DNA from: Amia ocellicauda
Lineage: Eukaryota; Chordata; Actinopteri; Amiiformes; Amiidae
Reading direction: 5' to 3'
NCBI RefSeq assembly: GCF_036373705.1
Contig: NC_089851.1
Coordinates: 54,693,940-54,757,939 of the forward strand
Length of the DNA: 64,000 nucleotides
The position numbers were made by a program, and so were the translations under genes. A model generated the notes under the pieces. That model did not search any database. It was not told the origin of the DNA and saw only the letters and a list, made by a program, of their open reading frames with translations. This document shows, in pieces, positions 41,465 through 55,282 of the stretch (position 1 is the stretch's first letter; every line of letters begins with the position of its first letter).

Positions 41465-44400
41465 TTACAAAGTCATCTGCAGGACACCGTTCACAACCTC
41501 ACACAACACTCCCCCCACCCCCCACACCAACAGGAACATGTCCAGTCGGTGGACCAGATTATAATAGGTGAACTCCAGTCTCACCCTGGATGTCACCTGC
41601 ACTCTAAACAGCAGCCCTGCATCCCCAGTGAGAACCCCTCTCTCCCTATTCTTCCTACTTTTGAGGATGGCCAGCTTGGCCTGGCCCAAAAGGAAGTTCG
41701 CCAGTTGTACTGTGCGAGTCCTGTTCTTGCAATGCTGTACCCTGAAAATAAACACTGTCAGAGAACAGGACACCCAGCCCAGCAAACTACCCCTTCAGGA
41801 CGACAAACAGAGGCCGCAGCCAAGAGCAATGTAAAAAGCAGTTGAACACTGTTTCCCTATGCTGGCAGTATACACACAGGTCAGACACGCCTGGCAAAAT
41901 GACACATAAAAAAGCGTTAGTAACAACAATGCTGTGCAGAACTCTCCACTGCAGGTCCCCCACTCTCTTCTGCATCGGTGGTCTATAGAGACCACACCAA
42001 GCAGGAGTGATAGAAGGCACTACACCTAACTGTGCACGCCAGTGAGTGTCAGGCAGGTCCCGAAGGTCAGGGTAGTGCCGAATTTTGATGCATAAAAAAT
42101 AAAGTGCTTTTTTGTCTAATCCCTGAAATTGGATGTCATAGTTTTCCTTAAACTGCAGCAGCTTCCATGGTGTATCCAGACACTGCACCACTGCTGGTGT
42201 GATCAGAAAAGACACCACTGGGGGCTCAGGCTGCAGGTCCACTGCCCCGAGAAAAAATCCCTCAGCAGCAACAAAGCCTCTCTGGAAAAAGCTGAGTGCA
42301 GCTGTTCTAAAAACACACCAATAACTCGTTGAGACCACACCCCTAACACAGCAGCTAGGACATCAGGGGTCTTCCACCTGCGCTGGTCCATATCAATAAA
42401 GTGAGCGACTTTAAAACACCCCTTAGCCACCAACAGAGAAGTAAAACTCTCGGACTTTAAAAGTGAACACTTCAGGGACCGATTACAAACCAGGGGCTGT
42501 TCCAAAAGACCCCTCAACCCCAAAGACCCAAAATCAGAGCGTACCTGAAACATCTGTAATGCAGTAACAAGTCGCTGGTAAAACACAGGTAAAACCGAGA
42601 GATTAAGCTTTTCAGTCTCCAATAAAAACAGTTGCCTATCGCAGTGCAAACCCCCTACTCTGTGCAAAAACGCAAATGCCAGATCCCTCCAAGGGTGAGG
42701 CTCAGAGCAAAAAAGTAGCCTCTGGAGAGACTGGAGTCTGAAAGCCACCACCTTACTACAGACATCCATCAACCCTTGCCCCCCTTCCTGCACAGGCAAA
42801 AACAGCACACTCTGCTTGATCCAGTGCATGCCATCCCAAAAAAACTGCAGCAAAATCTTCTGAATGGCCTTCAGAAGTAAACCTGGGGGATCCACACACC
42901 GAAGTCTGTGCCGAAGATGTGACCAAATTATTAATTACCAGCACTCTACCCTTAAGGACAATTTAGTCACCAGCCAGCGCCAGCTCTGCAGCCTGCCCTG
43001 TACACGTTCCAGCACCCCATCCCAATTTTCTGTAGCCCCTCCGCCCTCCCCCAGCCACACCCCTAAAAAACTGAAAGCCCGCCTGTTTCACTGCAGCCCT
43101 GCCGGTAAAGCTGGGGGGCTTCCACCTCCCCAGTCCCCCATCAGAAAGGCATTGCACTTAAGCCAGTTAATTTTGGCAGAGGTCACTCTCTCAAAACACT
43201 CCTGGCAGTCACCTAGCACCCTGACATCAGCATCATTAGTGATAAGCACCGAGATGTCATCAGCATAGGCCACCACTCTCACAGGATTCATGGGCACATC
43301 AGGAACAGAGAGGCCAGTCAGTAAGAGCGGAGTCTGTGAATGAGGGGCTCTACAGACATTGAGTACAGCATTCCAGACAGGGGACAGCCTTGACGGATTC
43401 CCCTCTGGATCGGAAAGTGAGAGCTAAGCACACCACACACTGAAAACATTACGATAGAGGACTTCAATTTTCCCCACAAACCTGGGACCAAAGCCAAAAG
43501 CCCTAAAAACACTAAAAAGGTAGGAATGATCTACTCTATCAAAGGCCTTCTCCTGATCTAAGGATATAAGACCAGCATTAAAACCGAAGAGACTGGAAGC
43601 GGCCAATATATCCCATACTAAAAAAATGCTATAAAAAATGGACCTATCGGGCACACAGTACATCTGATCCGGCTGCACCACAGAAACCAGCATTGTATGC
43701 AAGCGATTGGCCAAGGCTTTGGACAGAATCTTAGTCTGAGCATAGGAGACTGATTGGGCGCCAGTTTTTGATGTCAGAGAGCTCCCCTTTCTTGGGGAGT
43801 AAAGTCAGCACCGCACGCCGACAGCTCAGAGGCAGTTCACAGTCCTGTACACACTCAGAAAAGACAGCACACAGATCTCCTCCTATCTGTGGCCATACAG
43901 TGCGATAAAACTCCACTGGTAGGCCGTCAATGCCTGGTGATTTCCCAGTGTGCAGTCCACTGAGGGCCTCGGAAAGTTCCAGCAGTGTCAGCTCCCCCTC
44001 AAGCTTCTGCCTCTCCACCTCAGGAACTACAGGCAGGTCCATGAGAAAACGGCGAGCCTCCACCGACTTGTCCACAGCCTCAGCTGTGAACAGCTCTTTC
44101 TAGAACTGGACCGCCAGCCCACGAATCTCCCCAGGCTCCTGCAGCAGCTGGCCAGTTGCAGTCTGTAAACAGTGCATCATCTTACGCTGTGCCGTCTTCT
44201 TCTCCAAGGCAAAGAAATACTGCGTAGGTGCATCCATCTGCGACAAACTCAGAAACCGGGAGTGAACCAGCGCCCCCTGTACCTGCGTGCCCAACAGATC
44301 CGCTAACCCTTGCTTCTTCAAAGTCAGGTCTTCAAACAGCCTAGTGCTGAAATCAGACTCCAAGGCTCTGTGGAGCTCGGAAATATCAGCCTCCAGTTCT

Positions 44401-45460
44401 CTCATCGCTGTGCTTATCCTCCGTGTAATATTTTCAGTGTACTGCTGACAGAGCAGTTTTATCTGAATTTTGCCCATGTCCCACCACTCCCTCAGGGAAG
44501 GAAAGGTATGTTTTTGCCTCTGCCACCTTTCCCAAAAAAAGGCAAAGCATTTCAAAAGCTTAGTATCATGTAACAACTGAATGTTTAGATGCCAATGAGA
44601 GGACTGAGCCCGTGCAGAAGGAAAAACCACTTCTACTGCCACTAAACTATGATCAGAAAACCCAGTAGGAGAGATTTTCGGTTAAATGAAGCTATTTAGT
44701 TGGTGTCTAAAAATATACAATCTATCCAGCCTGACCAAGGAGACCCTTCCTACAATGCATTTAGCCCACATATACTGCCTGTCAGTTGTATGCGTCATTC
44801 GCCAAACATCCACCACATCATAAGCTGTCAACACTGATTTCAGCTCTCTAACCGACCCGGGGTTGGGCTCCACAGTATTATCAAGCCTACAGTTTTCAGT
44901 GCAGTTAAAATCACCACCCAATAAAAGAGTCAGCGGGCTCACACTGATCTAAAACACCAGGAAGACGTTTAAAAAGAGCAATCCTCTCGTTGCCGTCATT
45001 AGGTGCATAAATGTTAATTAAATTAAAAGTCGTATTACCAATCACCGCTTTAACCATTAAGACGCGCCCCGGCACAATTTCAGTCACTGTAACTCTCTCA
45101 GGCTTAAAGTCCAGAGCAAATAAAATCGCAACTCCGGCCTCCCCCTCCCACTCTGTAGACCAGTCCGATTGATTCAAAGCATCAGTGTGCGTCTCTTGCA
45201 GAAATGCTAGAGACACGTTTCTGCACCAAATAATCAAACACTGTAGCTCTCTTCACGACATCTCGCCCCCCATTTATATTCAGTGTGCAAAATATCGGCG
45301 CACGCACTGAGGGAGGAAATGAAAACAAAGTGGAAACACAGACTATGACAAACCACAACACAGCGCCAGGGGAAAACAAACGAATGAGCTCATACATTGG
45401 TGCCTGTTTTAAGGGACATACGGACTTTAGCCATCCGGTTTTTCAGGCGATCACACTTTT
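41465..45460 (-). pseudogene. LINE ORF2: endonuclease and reverse transcriptase, decayed
   Basis: On the minus strand, in order: endonuclease start (TLNINGGRDVVKRATVF), LAFLQETHTD with the catalytic Glu, LLGGDFNC with Asp/Asn, and SDHSLVAVE with His. Then come a linker and a reverse transcriptase with LLPKKGELSDIKNWRPISLL, motif A LDQEKAFDRVDH, RQGCPLSGMLYS and motif C YADDI (near 43255). A C-terminal domain follows (FWDGMHWIKQSVLFLPVQEG, GQAKLAILKSRKNR). About ten shifts or stops separate these parts. A stretch of the endonuclease near 45140 seems to have a short deletion. Confidence 0.9.
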
Positions 45461-45478
45461 TTTTCCATTCCCAGCCCT

Positions 45479-46848
45479 TTAGACTCCCGCAGCACCAACG
45501 CCGCTGAACTTAAAAAGTTTAAAATCGGGAAAGTGATCAACAATGCTGATCCCACGTCTCCCCTTAACCGACTCCAAAAACTCCCTTATACTCTGTGTGC
45601 TGTAGCCCCCTTTGAGCAGCGGACTGGCAGACAGACAGATCAGAGTCACTCCCCTCCTCATCGCTCTCGCCGGCCCCGCTGCCCTCCGCAGTCCCGGCCT
45701 CAGCCAGCAACTCCCACCTGCTCGCAGTGCAGACACCGCGCTCCACGTCCTGCTTTTCTGCGACAAAACTGCGTTTCGCATCACTGTCAATGGGTCTACC
45801 CTTCTTCTCACGTTTCCGTTTAGGAAGTTTAAACTCCCCTTTCTCAGCCGTCACCTCCCCCTCCATTGCCACCTCTGCTGGCCGAATCTCAAGCGCCGGA
45901 TCCGCCATAGACCCCTCACGAGCAGCGTCGTGGGAAAAACCTGCCTCCTGCAGAGCAATCTCACTCTCAGGCATCACAGTAGCAACCACAGCCAGAGCCA
46001 CAGTCTCCCCACTCTCATGTCCCACACACCCCAGTACAGCATGTACTACCTGTACCGGCACCCCGTTCCCACAAAGCACCCCAACACCACAAATCCCAAC
46101 CTTCGCACCGACACCCGACGGTCCAGCCCGCTCCCCGTCCTGCACACCCGCCGGTCCGGCCCGCTGCCCGTCCTGCACACCCGCCGGTCCGGCCCGCTGC
46201 CCGTCCCCGGTCCCTGACCCAGACTCTACGTGCCCTCCTCCACCGCAGCACTGCCACCCCCTTCTTCCCTCGATCTCCTGCAGTTCTTCGCAATATGACC
46301 TTCACGGCCGCAGACAAAACACTTCATGAGATCAGACGTAGCGAACACAACATGGTCACAGACATCCAATCGAAAACGAAAGGCAACATTCAACTCCCCG
46401 TAGGTATCAGGAAACAACATATACAGCGGCCTACGAAAAGATACACCATGTTTCAGCTCGGGACTTTTACACCCAGCGGTATCATAGTGATATCCGACAT
46501 AATCTGCCCGTGTCGGCTCAGCTCCGTGATCAAAACGACATTGGAAATATATGGCGGCACATTGGAAATAGTAACTTTCCGAGCTGGGACTGCAAGCGGC
46601 AAGACAGACACCAGGACTGCATCGACAACTAAACCCTCCAGAACCACTCTCCGCACTAACGCTTCATTAGCAAGAAAAACAACAGATTTATTCATCCGAG
46701 ATGCGGATTTAATATTCCCACACCCCACCACTTTCCCCAATTCAATGACGCATCTTTCTACTGGGACGATCGCATCCACAATAAGTTTAATGCCGTGACG
46801 GCGAGTCAGGTTACTAAACCCCAGTCTCCCCAACTCGGGTGTAGCCAT
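45479..46848 (-). pseudogene. LINE ORF1: zinc-knuckle protein, frameshifted
   Basis: Starts MATPELGRLGFSNLTRRHG at 46848. An RNA-binding-like N-terminal half (TISNVPPYISNVVLITELSR) ends at a shift near 46460. The next frame has MLFPDTYGELNVAFRFR and a CCHC knuckle (CFVCGREGHIAKNC). A Pro/Ala/Gly-rich part with short tandem GRAAGRTGGCA-type repeats follows. The tail in another frame (IREFLESVKGRRGISIVDHF) is the usual end of Tx1-type ORF1. At least three shifts. Confidence 0.85.
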
Positions 46849-47223
46849 GGCGATCGCTGACAAAAGTCTGCTTCCCTGCACAAACCCAAACAGTAATACA
46901 CTTTTGTACCACCCAAACCAACACAAAGAAAGAAAAGGCAAGAAGGAGAGAAGAAAAAACGGGGAAAAACCCCACTCACTCACTCACTCACTCAAGCTCT
47001 GCGCACTCCTCCACACTCCCGCCACACATGCACACTCCCGACAGACACCACGGTAGACAGACAGCAACAGACGATAGTCGATAGATAGATAGATTAATAG
47101 CATATTAAATAGCCTAATATTGTGTGACCTATAAGACATGGCGCCAAGACAACAGCAAGCCTACGCTCGCTGTCACAGTAAGACATCACTAAAGGTTTGG
47201 TCATGTGACTGAGCGAGATGCAG

Positions 47224-47490
47224 TGCCGATGAGGACAGCACTGCGTGGGTACAGCAGGTTGAAATACCACACGGCCTGTGAAACGGTCATCGGGTGAATT
47301 CGGGGAAATGTATCCTGTCCTGGCAATGCTGGGAAAGATTGCCTGCACAATTCCTGCGTCCAGTGTGCCTGCAGAGCGTGACAAGGTGACAAGGTTGATG
47401 AGAATTGCAAGTTGTGACAAGGGGTTGCATGGCTTCAACTTTGCACAAGCAGCGGAGCACTTCTATTCAATGAAGTCGCGCCGCAAATAA
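47224..47490 (+). pseudogene. hAT transposase C-terminal relic (ZNF862-like type)
   Basis: The frame carries EMYPVLAMLGKIACTIPASS followed by VPAERD, the hAT dimerisation region. It then jumps to RLMRIASCDKGLHGFNFAQA and FYSMKSRRK, a C-terminal pattern of hAT proteins of the ZNF862 type. The normally intervening piece is missing. Small isolated fragment. Confidence 0.65.
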
Positions 47491-47829
47491 ACGGGAATTT
47501 GACAAACGCAGAATTCGGACCGACCAGCCTATTATTTTTTAGACCTAATTTTGTCTTCATTTAGCTTATTTTCAAGTTATTTAATTTGACGGGCTTGGAA
47601 TGCAAAGAGACGTACATTTAATGTAGGCTAATGTCTTTATTTTATTAACAATAGCAAGGCTATTGGTTTTATTTTATTGTTGTAGCCTATATGCTTGTGA
47701 AGAGTTCATTCTGCTGACTAAATAAAATACATTTGTTGGATCATAGTGTTTGTGTTTTATTGCTGTTTAAATGTAAGCTATTATATGGCTATTTAAAACA
47801 TATGTCCGATAATTGTTCTATATGACCGG

Positions 47830-48260
47830 AATTCAGGAATGTTATTGGCCATGTTGCCCATAAAAAAAAAAAGGCTAGCACAAACTCTGCTTAGATCACG
47901 GTATTCAGATATGAATTCTGTGAGGGAAATTGCAAGAAAACTAATAGTTTTACCTAATGGAATACAATCCTCAATTAATAGATGCAGAGAAAGTGTCAGC
48001 TGTGTAAACATGCGGCAGAGGCAGAAAAAGGAACATGCATTACAACACCTTGAAGATCAAAGTACATTTATAAAGATACATGAAATGCATTCCATTTTCA
48101 GCTCTTTCGAATAAACAGTATTTGAGATGAAAATCAAATCAGAATTTTACAGTGCCATTAGTAAACGCCAGCAGAACAGCTATTCATCGGGTAAATGAGA
48201 TCAGCAATGCTGGACTTCAAGATTGTAATGTGTTCTTGACACAAAATACCTTTTACTGGA
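47830..48260 (+). pseudogene. Possible Tc1-type transposase N-terminal relic
   Basis: The segments RYSDMNSVREIARKLIVLPN and VNASRTAIHRVNEISNAGLQ resemble the paired helix-turn-helix regions of Tc1 transposases. The frame is interrupted and the catalytic domain is absent. Resemblance only. Confidence 0.4.
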
Positions 48261-48420
48261 ATCCCATCCCTTTCCAGGGATTGGTAGTGGACAGCTCACA
48301 GTGGAATGTGTGTCCAGTGATGAGACAGGACAGACTTGTGCTACCCAGACAATTGGGCTGTGATTTGATCCAGCTTCTGAAGTATTATCTATACTGCCTG
48401 TAGTGCTCAATAATTACTAT

Positions 48421-48450
48421 ACTACTACTACTACTACTACTACTACTACA
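48421..48450. repeat. (ACT)n microsatellite
   Basis: About nine ACT repeats, identical in the second duplication unit at 56643-56672. Confidence 0.9.
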
Positions 48451-51000
48451 ACAATTTTACCCAGCATGTGTGCATTTACCTTTTACCCTCAGCCTGCTCC
48501 CGCTCCATTTCCAGGTGGGCCAGCAAGGACCTTGCCTTTTTCTGTCTCCTTAAGATTTCAGACCTATCCCCGTTGATCTCATTTAAAGAAGAAGAATTCT
48601 GGCATCTTGTAAGATGTTCCCTCATTCATGGATATATTCTGATGGCTCTTCTCAGTCTAGTGCCGAGAGAGAAAAAGATAAATTGAGCAAGAGATGCTGA
48701 CAATTCAAGTCAAGCAGAAGGTAAAAGACAACACTTTAGGTAGTGGAACAGTGCTCATTATGTAGGCTACAGAAACCTGTTACTGAGCTTGTATTACCTT
48801 AGACTTGAAAGAGCAGTCAACCTCGAACCAGGAGCCTGGCCTTTTGGATAATTCTTTTGGATTCTTAACTTACTGACTGTGGCCCATTCATCTTTGGGAT
48901 TCCCTTCATTGTCGTACACAGACCCTGTGCTAGTCTTTACTCTGACAGGATGAGCACCACATGCCTGCTTTAAGCTGCAAATAGCATTTCAAGCAGTTTT
49001 AACACCCCATTATGAGGCCTCATGTTAACAGTTCCTGAGAGGGGACAGCCTTGCAAACTGAAGTGTGTCTTAAGCACATGGACTTGTCGGGCTCAACAGT
49101 GTGGCAGGGTTTAATTGATTGTGCATGACAGTGATTAATGCATTAAATGGGCCAAACAATCTTGCAATAATAATTTTGCTCTTGGGACTTCTTTGCATTT
49201 TTGGTTTGGAACAACGCAAGACCGAGTTCTCGAATTGCATAATCTCTTAGTAGCTCATTCTTATGTGAGGTGGGATTGCATTGCACAATAATAATATCCC
49301 CTCTCAAACTCATTAGATAAGTATTTTCTGATTTACCATGCACAACGGAAGCTTCCCTGGAGACTCATTAGCCTGTCTCATTTATTTATTTATTTTCTAC
49401 ATTTTATTCCCCCCAGTTTCTTAACTATGGAGCAAAAATGACATTTTACAGCCACAAGGGGATCTTTGCTGTTTTTCTAAGATGTCCCATGAGATCTGGA
49501 AGGCTCAACTGGCTGATTGGTGCAGTTGTCAATTATTTTCTTTGGAATTAATGCATCAGGTTTTCACATTTGGAAACTTGACTTGCAACCTTTGTATTCT
49601 TTATTTAACAATTTATTGCGAAAGCATTGTAAAGTTTTAGCAGTCATTATTATTTAGTTACTTTATCTTCATATGTCTTTTCAATGGTATTTTATTTTAA
49701 ATCGGAATGCGAATATGATTAGTTTTGGTTTCTCTTGTTTGTAGAACTTAACTGTTACGGTCAGATGGAAAATGCAATTAAAATCCTAAAAAACAGCTTT
49801 GGTAAGCTTTGGTCCTGTCTTTTAGGTTAGCTTGTATGTACTGCTTAATAAATATTATAACAAACACAAAGTAAAAACTGCTTTACTGGTCAGACATGTT
49901 CCTTTTAGTTATTTATTGATTCCTACCAGTGAAGATTAAAGGACTATTGTACTTGAACCATAACAATGCCATTTCCTGTACTGTTTCTTCAAGGGCAGGG
50001 AAGTTAAGATGGGCAGAATGTCAGCTAGATTAAAACGCTCCTTCTTTCAGAGGAGGGCAAGGACACTAAGAAGAGGGTGCATAATTGCAGTGCGACTACT
50101 AGTTCCTTATCATCTTCCTGTGTATTTGACATCTAATAGCTATCCTCGTCTCCCCTCTACAGTTCAGATTCTTTAAAGTGTGGCAGGGACTAGATTAATG
50201 GATGACTGATTACTGCAGAAGGATAACATTGCTGCAAAGGTAACTAGAAATATGAATAAATAAACTATATCCACGCATGCTCATTTCCCACTCCCTTCCC
50301 AGTAGGTATTCTTACACAAATGTCTATATAAATAGTTTAAGTTAATCCTGGACTTCAATGATTCTCCATTTAAAACTGCTATAATCAAACAGGGCAGACT
50401 GTAACATTATTGTGGCTGTGAGGCTGAAACCATTTTATTAGAATTGCTTTGTGCAGCTGCTTACCTTGTTGACTGACCATTCACAATTTATAACACTTCA
50501 CATATGAGGTCCTCCAAAAACATACCTCAATAACTATAATATAATCCTGATTCAAAAATTCAGGAGATTCAGGTGAAGTCTGAATTTCTAAAAAACAATG
50601 TTTTATATAGAGAGGACAAAAGAAAAGGTAAGTATTGCATGTAGCACAAAAGTTATTTTAAATATTTAAATAGAAGGTCAGTCTTTCAAACAGCAAACAC
50701 AACATTGTTCTTTCTAGCAGATACAGATACAATCTGCTCAACATAGCCAACAAAATCATTTCAGATTCTCAGACACAGAAAAATGTACATAAAAGCAACC
50801 CAAAAAATAAGCTTCTGCAGCTACTTCTATTCATTAGAAAGAAATGCCCAGAATCTAAAAAAGGATGTACACTTTGTCTGATCAGTGACAGGAATCATGA
50901 GTACCGGTTTGTACGTTTGTTTCCGGTTAAGGGGAACTTTGCAATCCTGTCCGGTCTCAAAGTTGCCTGGTGACTATTATTGTTATTATTTATTAGTTGA
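48451..51000. other. Intergenic in duplication unit 1, no gene seen
   Basis: AT-rich sequence without a recognised gene. Short frames such as 49143-49343 show no domain. Confidence 0.5.
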
Positions 51001-51720
51001 CACCATTTCCCAAGGTGAATTACAGTCACCAAATATACAGCTTTAAAAATAGAGCAAGAGCTATTAAATTACAATGTATTTCTTAGGCAGGGCAATTTAA
51101 AAAATGTGACAATATATCACATTATGTTTTACATACAATTTCCCATTTAAACATGTTCTTTTTTTACTGGAACAATCTAGGTGAGGTACCTTGCTGAAGG
51201 GAACAATGGCAGTGTCCCGAACCTAGGAATGATCCCACAACTTTCCACCCAGGAGGGAGCCCTGACCACTACTCCACTAGTAATATATTACTTCACTCCC
51301 AATAAGAGTAAAATGAACTTGGGGCAGGTTAGCGGTAGTTTATCATGCCATATTATCATGCCATCTTTAAAGGCACACCGACCAATTGTTAAAACCCACT
51401 GGGAGCATTGAATTGGTCTCAGACCTCAGGACTACATGTTACAGGCTATATGATTCACCCTGCTTTCCTTGTGTGGATTTTAGCCGCATAAGCCAGGGTG
51501 CTGGATCCTGGTCCTCTAGGGCTGTATTGGCTTAAGGTATTCATTGTACGTCAACTCCTAACTGCCTAGTTCAACTGATTATTGGCTTAATTGGACAAAT
51601 TTGACCACTTTCCTTATTATTAAATTATGGGTGATTGAAGGAAACCTATAAAACCTGCTGGACTGCAGCCTTCCAGGACCAGACATCAGCCAATTAGGAG
51701 TCGGTTCTTTGATATTTTGT
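51001..51720. repeat. Dispersed-repeat-like segments, unit 1
   Basis: GAATTACAGTCACC... through GAACAATGGCAGTGTCCCGA and CAGGAGGGAGCCCTGACCAC, and then CTGCTGGACTGCAGCCTTCC-AGGACCAGA, resemble fish SINE or LINE-tail repeats. Assigned by appearance; no family name is offered. Confidence 0.4.
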
Positions 51721-51874
51721 TAATGTATATTATATTTTCATCTAAGGTGCTGGTGGCAGGTTTTATATTAGAATGGTAGAAAAGTAAGTATTCAGATTCA
51801 CAATTATCCCAAGTCTGCCATAGTTAGAAAAGGATCTGCACATTCCTGTCAAGCTGAATGTTAACAGGAGATGT

Positions 51875-54800
51875 ACACAGTACATCTGATCCGGCTGCAC
51901 CACAGAAACCAGCATTGTATGCAAGCGATTGGCCAAGGCTTTGGACAGAATCTTAGTCTGAGCATAGGAGACTGATTGGGCGCCAGTTTTTGATGTCAGA
52001 GAGCTCCCCTTTCTTGGGGAGTAAAGTCAGCACCGCACGCCGACAGCTCAGAGGCAGTTCACAGTCCTGTACACACTCAGAAAAGACAGCACACAGATCT
52101 CCTCCTATCTGTGGCCATACAGTGCGATAAAACTCCACTGGTAGGCCGTCAATGCCTGGTGATTTCCCAGTGTGCAGTCCACTGAGGGCCTCGGAAAGTT
52201 CCAGCAGTGTCAGCTCCCCCTCAAGCTTCTGCCTCTCCACCTCAGGAACTACAGGCAGGTCCATGAGAAAACGGCGAGCCTCCACCGACTTGTCCACAGC
52301 CTCAGCTGTGAACAGCTCTTTCTAGAACTGGACCGCCAGCCCACGAATCTCCCCAGGCTCCTGCAGCAGCTGGCCAGTTGCAGTCTGTAAACAGTGCATC
52401 ATCTTACGCTGTGCCGTCTTCTTCTCCAAGGCAAAGAAATACTGCGTAGGTGCATCCATCTGCGACAAACTCAGAAACCGGGAGTGAACCAGCGCCCCCT
52501 GTACCTGCGTGCCCAACAGATCCGCTAACCCTTGCTTCTTCAAAGTCAGGTCTTCAAACAGCCTAGTGCTGAAATCAGACTCCAAGGCTCTGTGGAGCTC
52601 GGAAATATCAGCCTCCAGTTCTCTCATCGCTGTGCTTATCCTCCGTGTAATATTTTCAGTGTACTGCTGACAGAGCAGTTTTATCTGAATTTTGCCCATG
52701 TCCCACCACTCCCTCAGGGAAGGAAAGGTATGTTTTTGCCTCTGCCACCTTTCCCAAAAAAAGGCAAAGCATTTCAAAAGCTTAGTATCATGTAACAACT
52801 GAATGTTTAGATGCCAATGAGAGGACTGAGCCCGTGCAGAAGGAAAAACCACTTCTACTGCCACTAAACTATGATCAGAAAACCCAGTAGGAGAGATTTT
52901 CGGTTAAATGAAGCTATTTAGTTGGTGTCTAAAAATATACAATCTATCCAGCCTGACCAAGGAGACCCTTCCTACAATGCATTTAGCCCACATATACTGC
53001 CTGTCAGTTGTATGCGTCATTCGCCAAACATCCACCACATCATAAGCTGTCAACACTGATTTCAGCTCTCTAACCGACCCGGGGTTGGGCTCCACAGTAT
53101 TATCAAGCCTACAGTTTTCAGTGCAGTTAAAATCACCACCCAATAAAAGAGTCAGCGGGCTCACACTGATCTAAAACACCAGGAAGACGTTTAAAAAGAG
53201 CAATCCTCTCGTTGCCGTCATTAGGTGCATAAATGTTAATTAAATTAAAAGTCGTATTACCAATCACCGCTTTAACCATTAAGACGCGCCCCGGCACAAT
53301 TTCAGTCACTGTAACTCTCTCAGGCTTAAAGTCCAGAGCAAATAAAATCGCAACTCCGGCCTCCCCCTCCCACTCTGTAGACCAGTCCGATTGATTCAAA
53401 GCATCAGTGTGCGTCTCTTGCAGAAATGCTAGAGACACGTTTCTGCACCAAATAATCAAACACTGTAGCTCTCTTCACGACATCTCGCCCCCCATTTATA
53501 TTCAGTGTGCAAAATATCGGCGCACGCACTGAGGGAGGAAATGAAAACAAAGTGGAAACACAGACTATGACAAACCACAACACAGCGCCAGGGGAAAACA
53601 AACGAATGAGCTCATACATTGGTGCCTGTTTTAAGGGACATACGGACTTTAGCCATCCGGTTTTTCAGGCGATCACACTTTTTTTTCCATTCCCAGCCCT
53701 TTAGACTCCCGCAGCACCAACGCCGCTGAACTTAAAAAGTTTAAAATCGGGAAAGTGATCAACAATGCTGATCCCACGTCTCCCCTTAACCGACTCCAAA
53801 AACTCCCTTATACTCTGTGTGCTGTAGCCCCCTTTGAGCAGCGGACTGGCAGACAGACAGATCAGAGTCACTCCCCTCCTCATCGCTCTCGCCGGCCCCG
53901 CTGCCCTCCGCAGTCCCGGCCTCAGCCAGCAACTCCCACCTGCTCGCAGTGCAGACACCGCGCTCCACGTCCTGCTTTTCTGCGACAAAACTGCGTTTCG
54001 CATCACTGTCAATGGGTCTACCCTTCTTCTCACGTTTCCGTTTAGGAAGTTTAAACTCCCCTTTCTCAGCCGTCACCTCCCCCTCCATTGCCACCTCTGC
54101 TGGCCGAATCTCAAGCGCCGGATCCGCCATAGACCCCTCACGAGCAGCGTCGTGGGAAAAACCTGCCTCCTGCAGAGCAATCTCACTCTCAGGCATCACA
54201 GTAGCAACCACAGCCAGAGCCACAGTCTCCCCACTCTCATGTCCCACACACCCCAGTACAGCATGTACTACCTGTACCGGCACCCCGTTCCCACAAAGCA
54301 CCCCAACACCACAAATCCCAACCTTCGCACCGACACCCGACGGTCCAGCCCGCTCCCCGTCCTGCACACCCGCCGGTCCGGCCCGCTGCCCGTCCTGCAC
54401 ACCCGCCGGTCCGGCCCGCTGCCCGTCCCCGGTCCCTGACCCAGACTCTACGTGCCCTCCTCCACCGCAGCACTGCCACCCCCTTCTTCCCTCGATCTCC
54501 TGCAGTTCTTCGCAATATGACCTTCACGGCCGCAGACAAAACACTTCATGAGATCAGACGTAGCGAACACAACATGGTCACAGACATCCAATCGAAAACG
54601 AAAGGCAACATTCAACTCCCCGTAGGTATCAGGAAACAACATATACAGCGGCCTACGAAAAGATACACCATGTTTCAGCTCGGGACTTTTACACCCAGCG
54701 GTATCATAGTGATATCCGACATAATCTGCCCGTGTCGGCTCAGCTCCGTGATCAAAACGACATTGGAAATATATGGCGGCACATTGGAAATAGTAACTTT

Positions 54801-55282
54801 CCGAGCTGGGACTGCAAGCGGCAAGACAGACACCAGGACTGCATCGACAACTAAACCCTCCAGAACCACTCTCCGCACTAACGCTTCATTAGCAAGAAAA
54901 ACAACAGATTTATTCATCCGAGATGCGGATTTAATATTCCCACACCCCACCACTTTCCCCAATTCAATGACGCATCTTTCTACTGGGACGATCGCATCCA
55001 CAATAAGTTTAATGCCGTGACGGCGAGTCAGGTTACTAAACCCCAGTCTCCCCAACTCGGGTGTAGCCATGGCGATCGCTGACAAAAGTCTGCTTCCCTG
55101 CACAAACCCAAACAGTAATACACTTTTGTACCACCCAAACCAACACAAAGAAAGAAAAGGCAAGAAGGAGAGAAGAAAAAACGGGGAAAAACCCCACTCA
55201 CTCACTCACTCACTCAAGCTCTGCGCACTCCTCCACACTCCCGCCACACATGCACACTCCCGACAGACACCACGGTAGACAG
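51875..55282 (-). pseudogene. Truncated LINE copy in unit 2 (ORF1 and 5' ORF2)
   Basis: Carries the same ORF1 pieces (53701-55070) and the endonuclease plus N-terminal reverse transcriptase part of ORF2 (51875-53682), with the same frameshifts as unit 1. It is cut before reverse transcriptase motif A. The shared lesions show that the duplication came after the LINE had decayed. Confidence 0.93.

Larger units (their letters stand above)
40919..47060 (-). mobile_element. Tx1-clade LINE, near full length, decayed
   Basis: A non-LTR retrotransposon on the minus strand with ORF1 (zinc-knuckle protein) and ORF2 (apurinic-type endonuclease plus reverse transcriptase). The 3' end has AATAAA (plus TTTATT at about 40967) followed by TTTAAAACCC and then ATCT/ATCC tetranucleotide repeats at 40919-40950. 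The 5' side near 47060-47095 abuts GATA repeats. The boundaries are therefore approximate. Both ORFs contain many shifts. Its 5' part is duplicated at 51875-55282. Confidence 0.9.
43653..51874. repeat. 8,222-bp tandem duplication, unit 1
   Basis: Unit 1 starts at ACACAGTACATCTGATCC inside the LINE reverse transcriptase and ends near 51874. All positions compared recur exactly 8,222 bp downstream, including an A11 homopolymer at 47861 and 56083, and a TAC microsatellite. No indel was found because the offset is constant throughout. Confidence 0.95.

Noticed and set aside
45612-46329. Two plus-strand frames of about 200 residues, also present at 53834-54551
   Set aside because: Both are antisense shadows of the GC-rich LINE ORF1. 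The minus-strand zinc-knuckle protein is the real signal.
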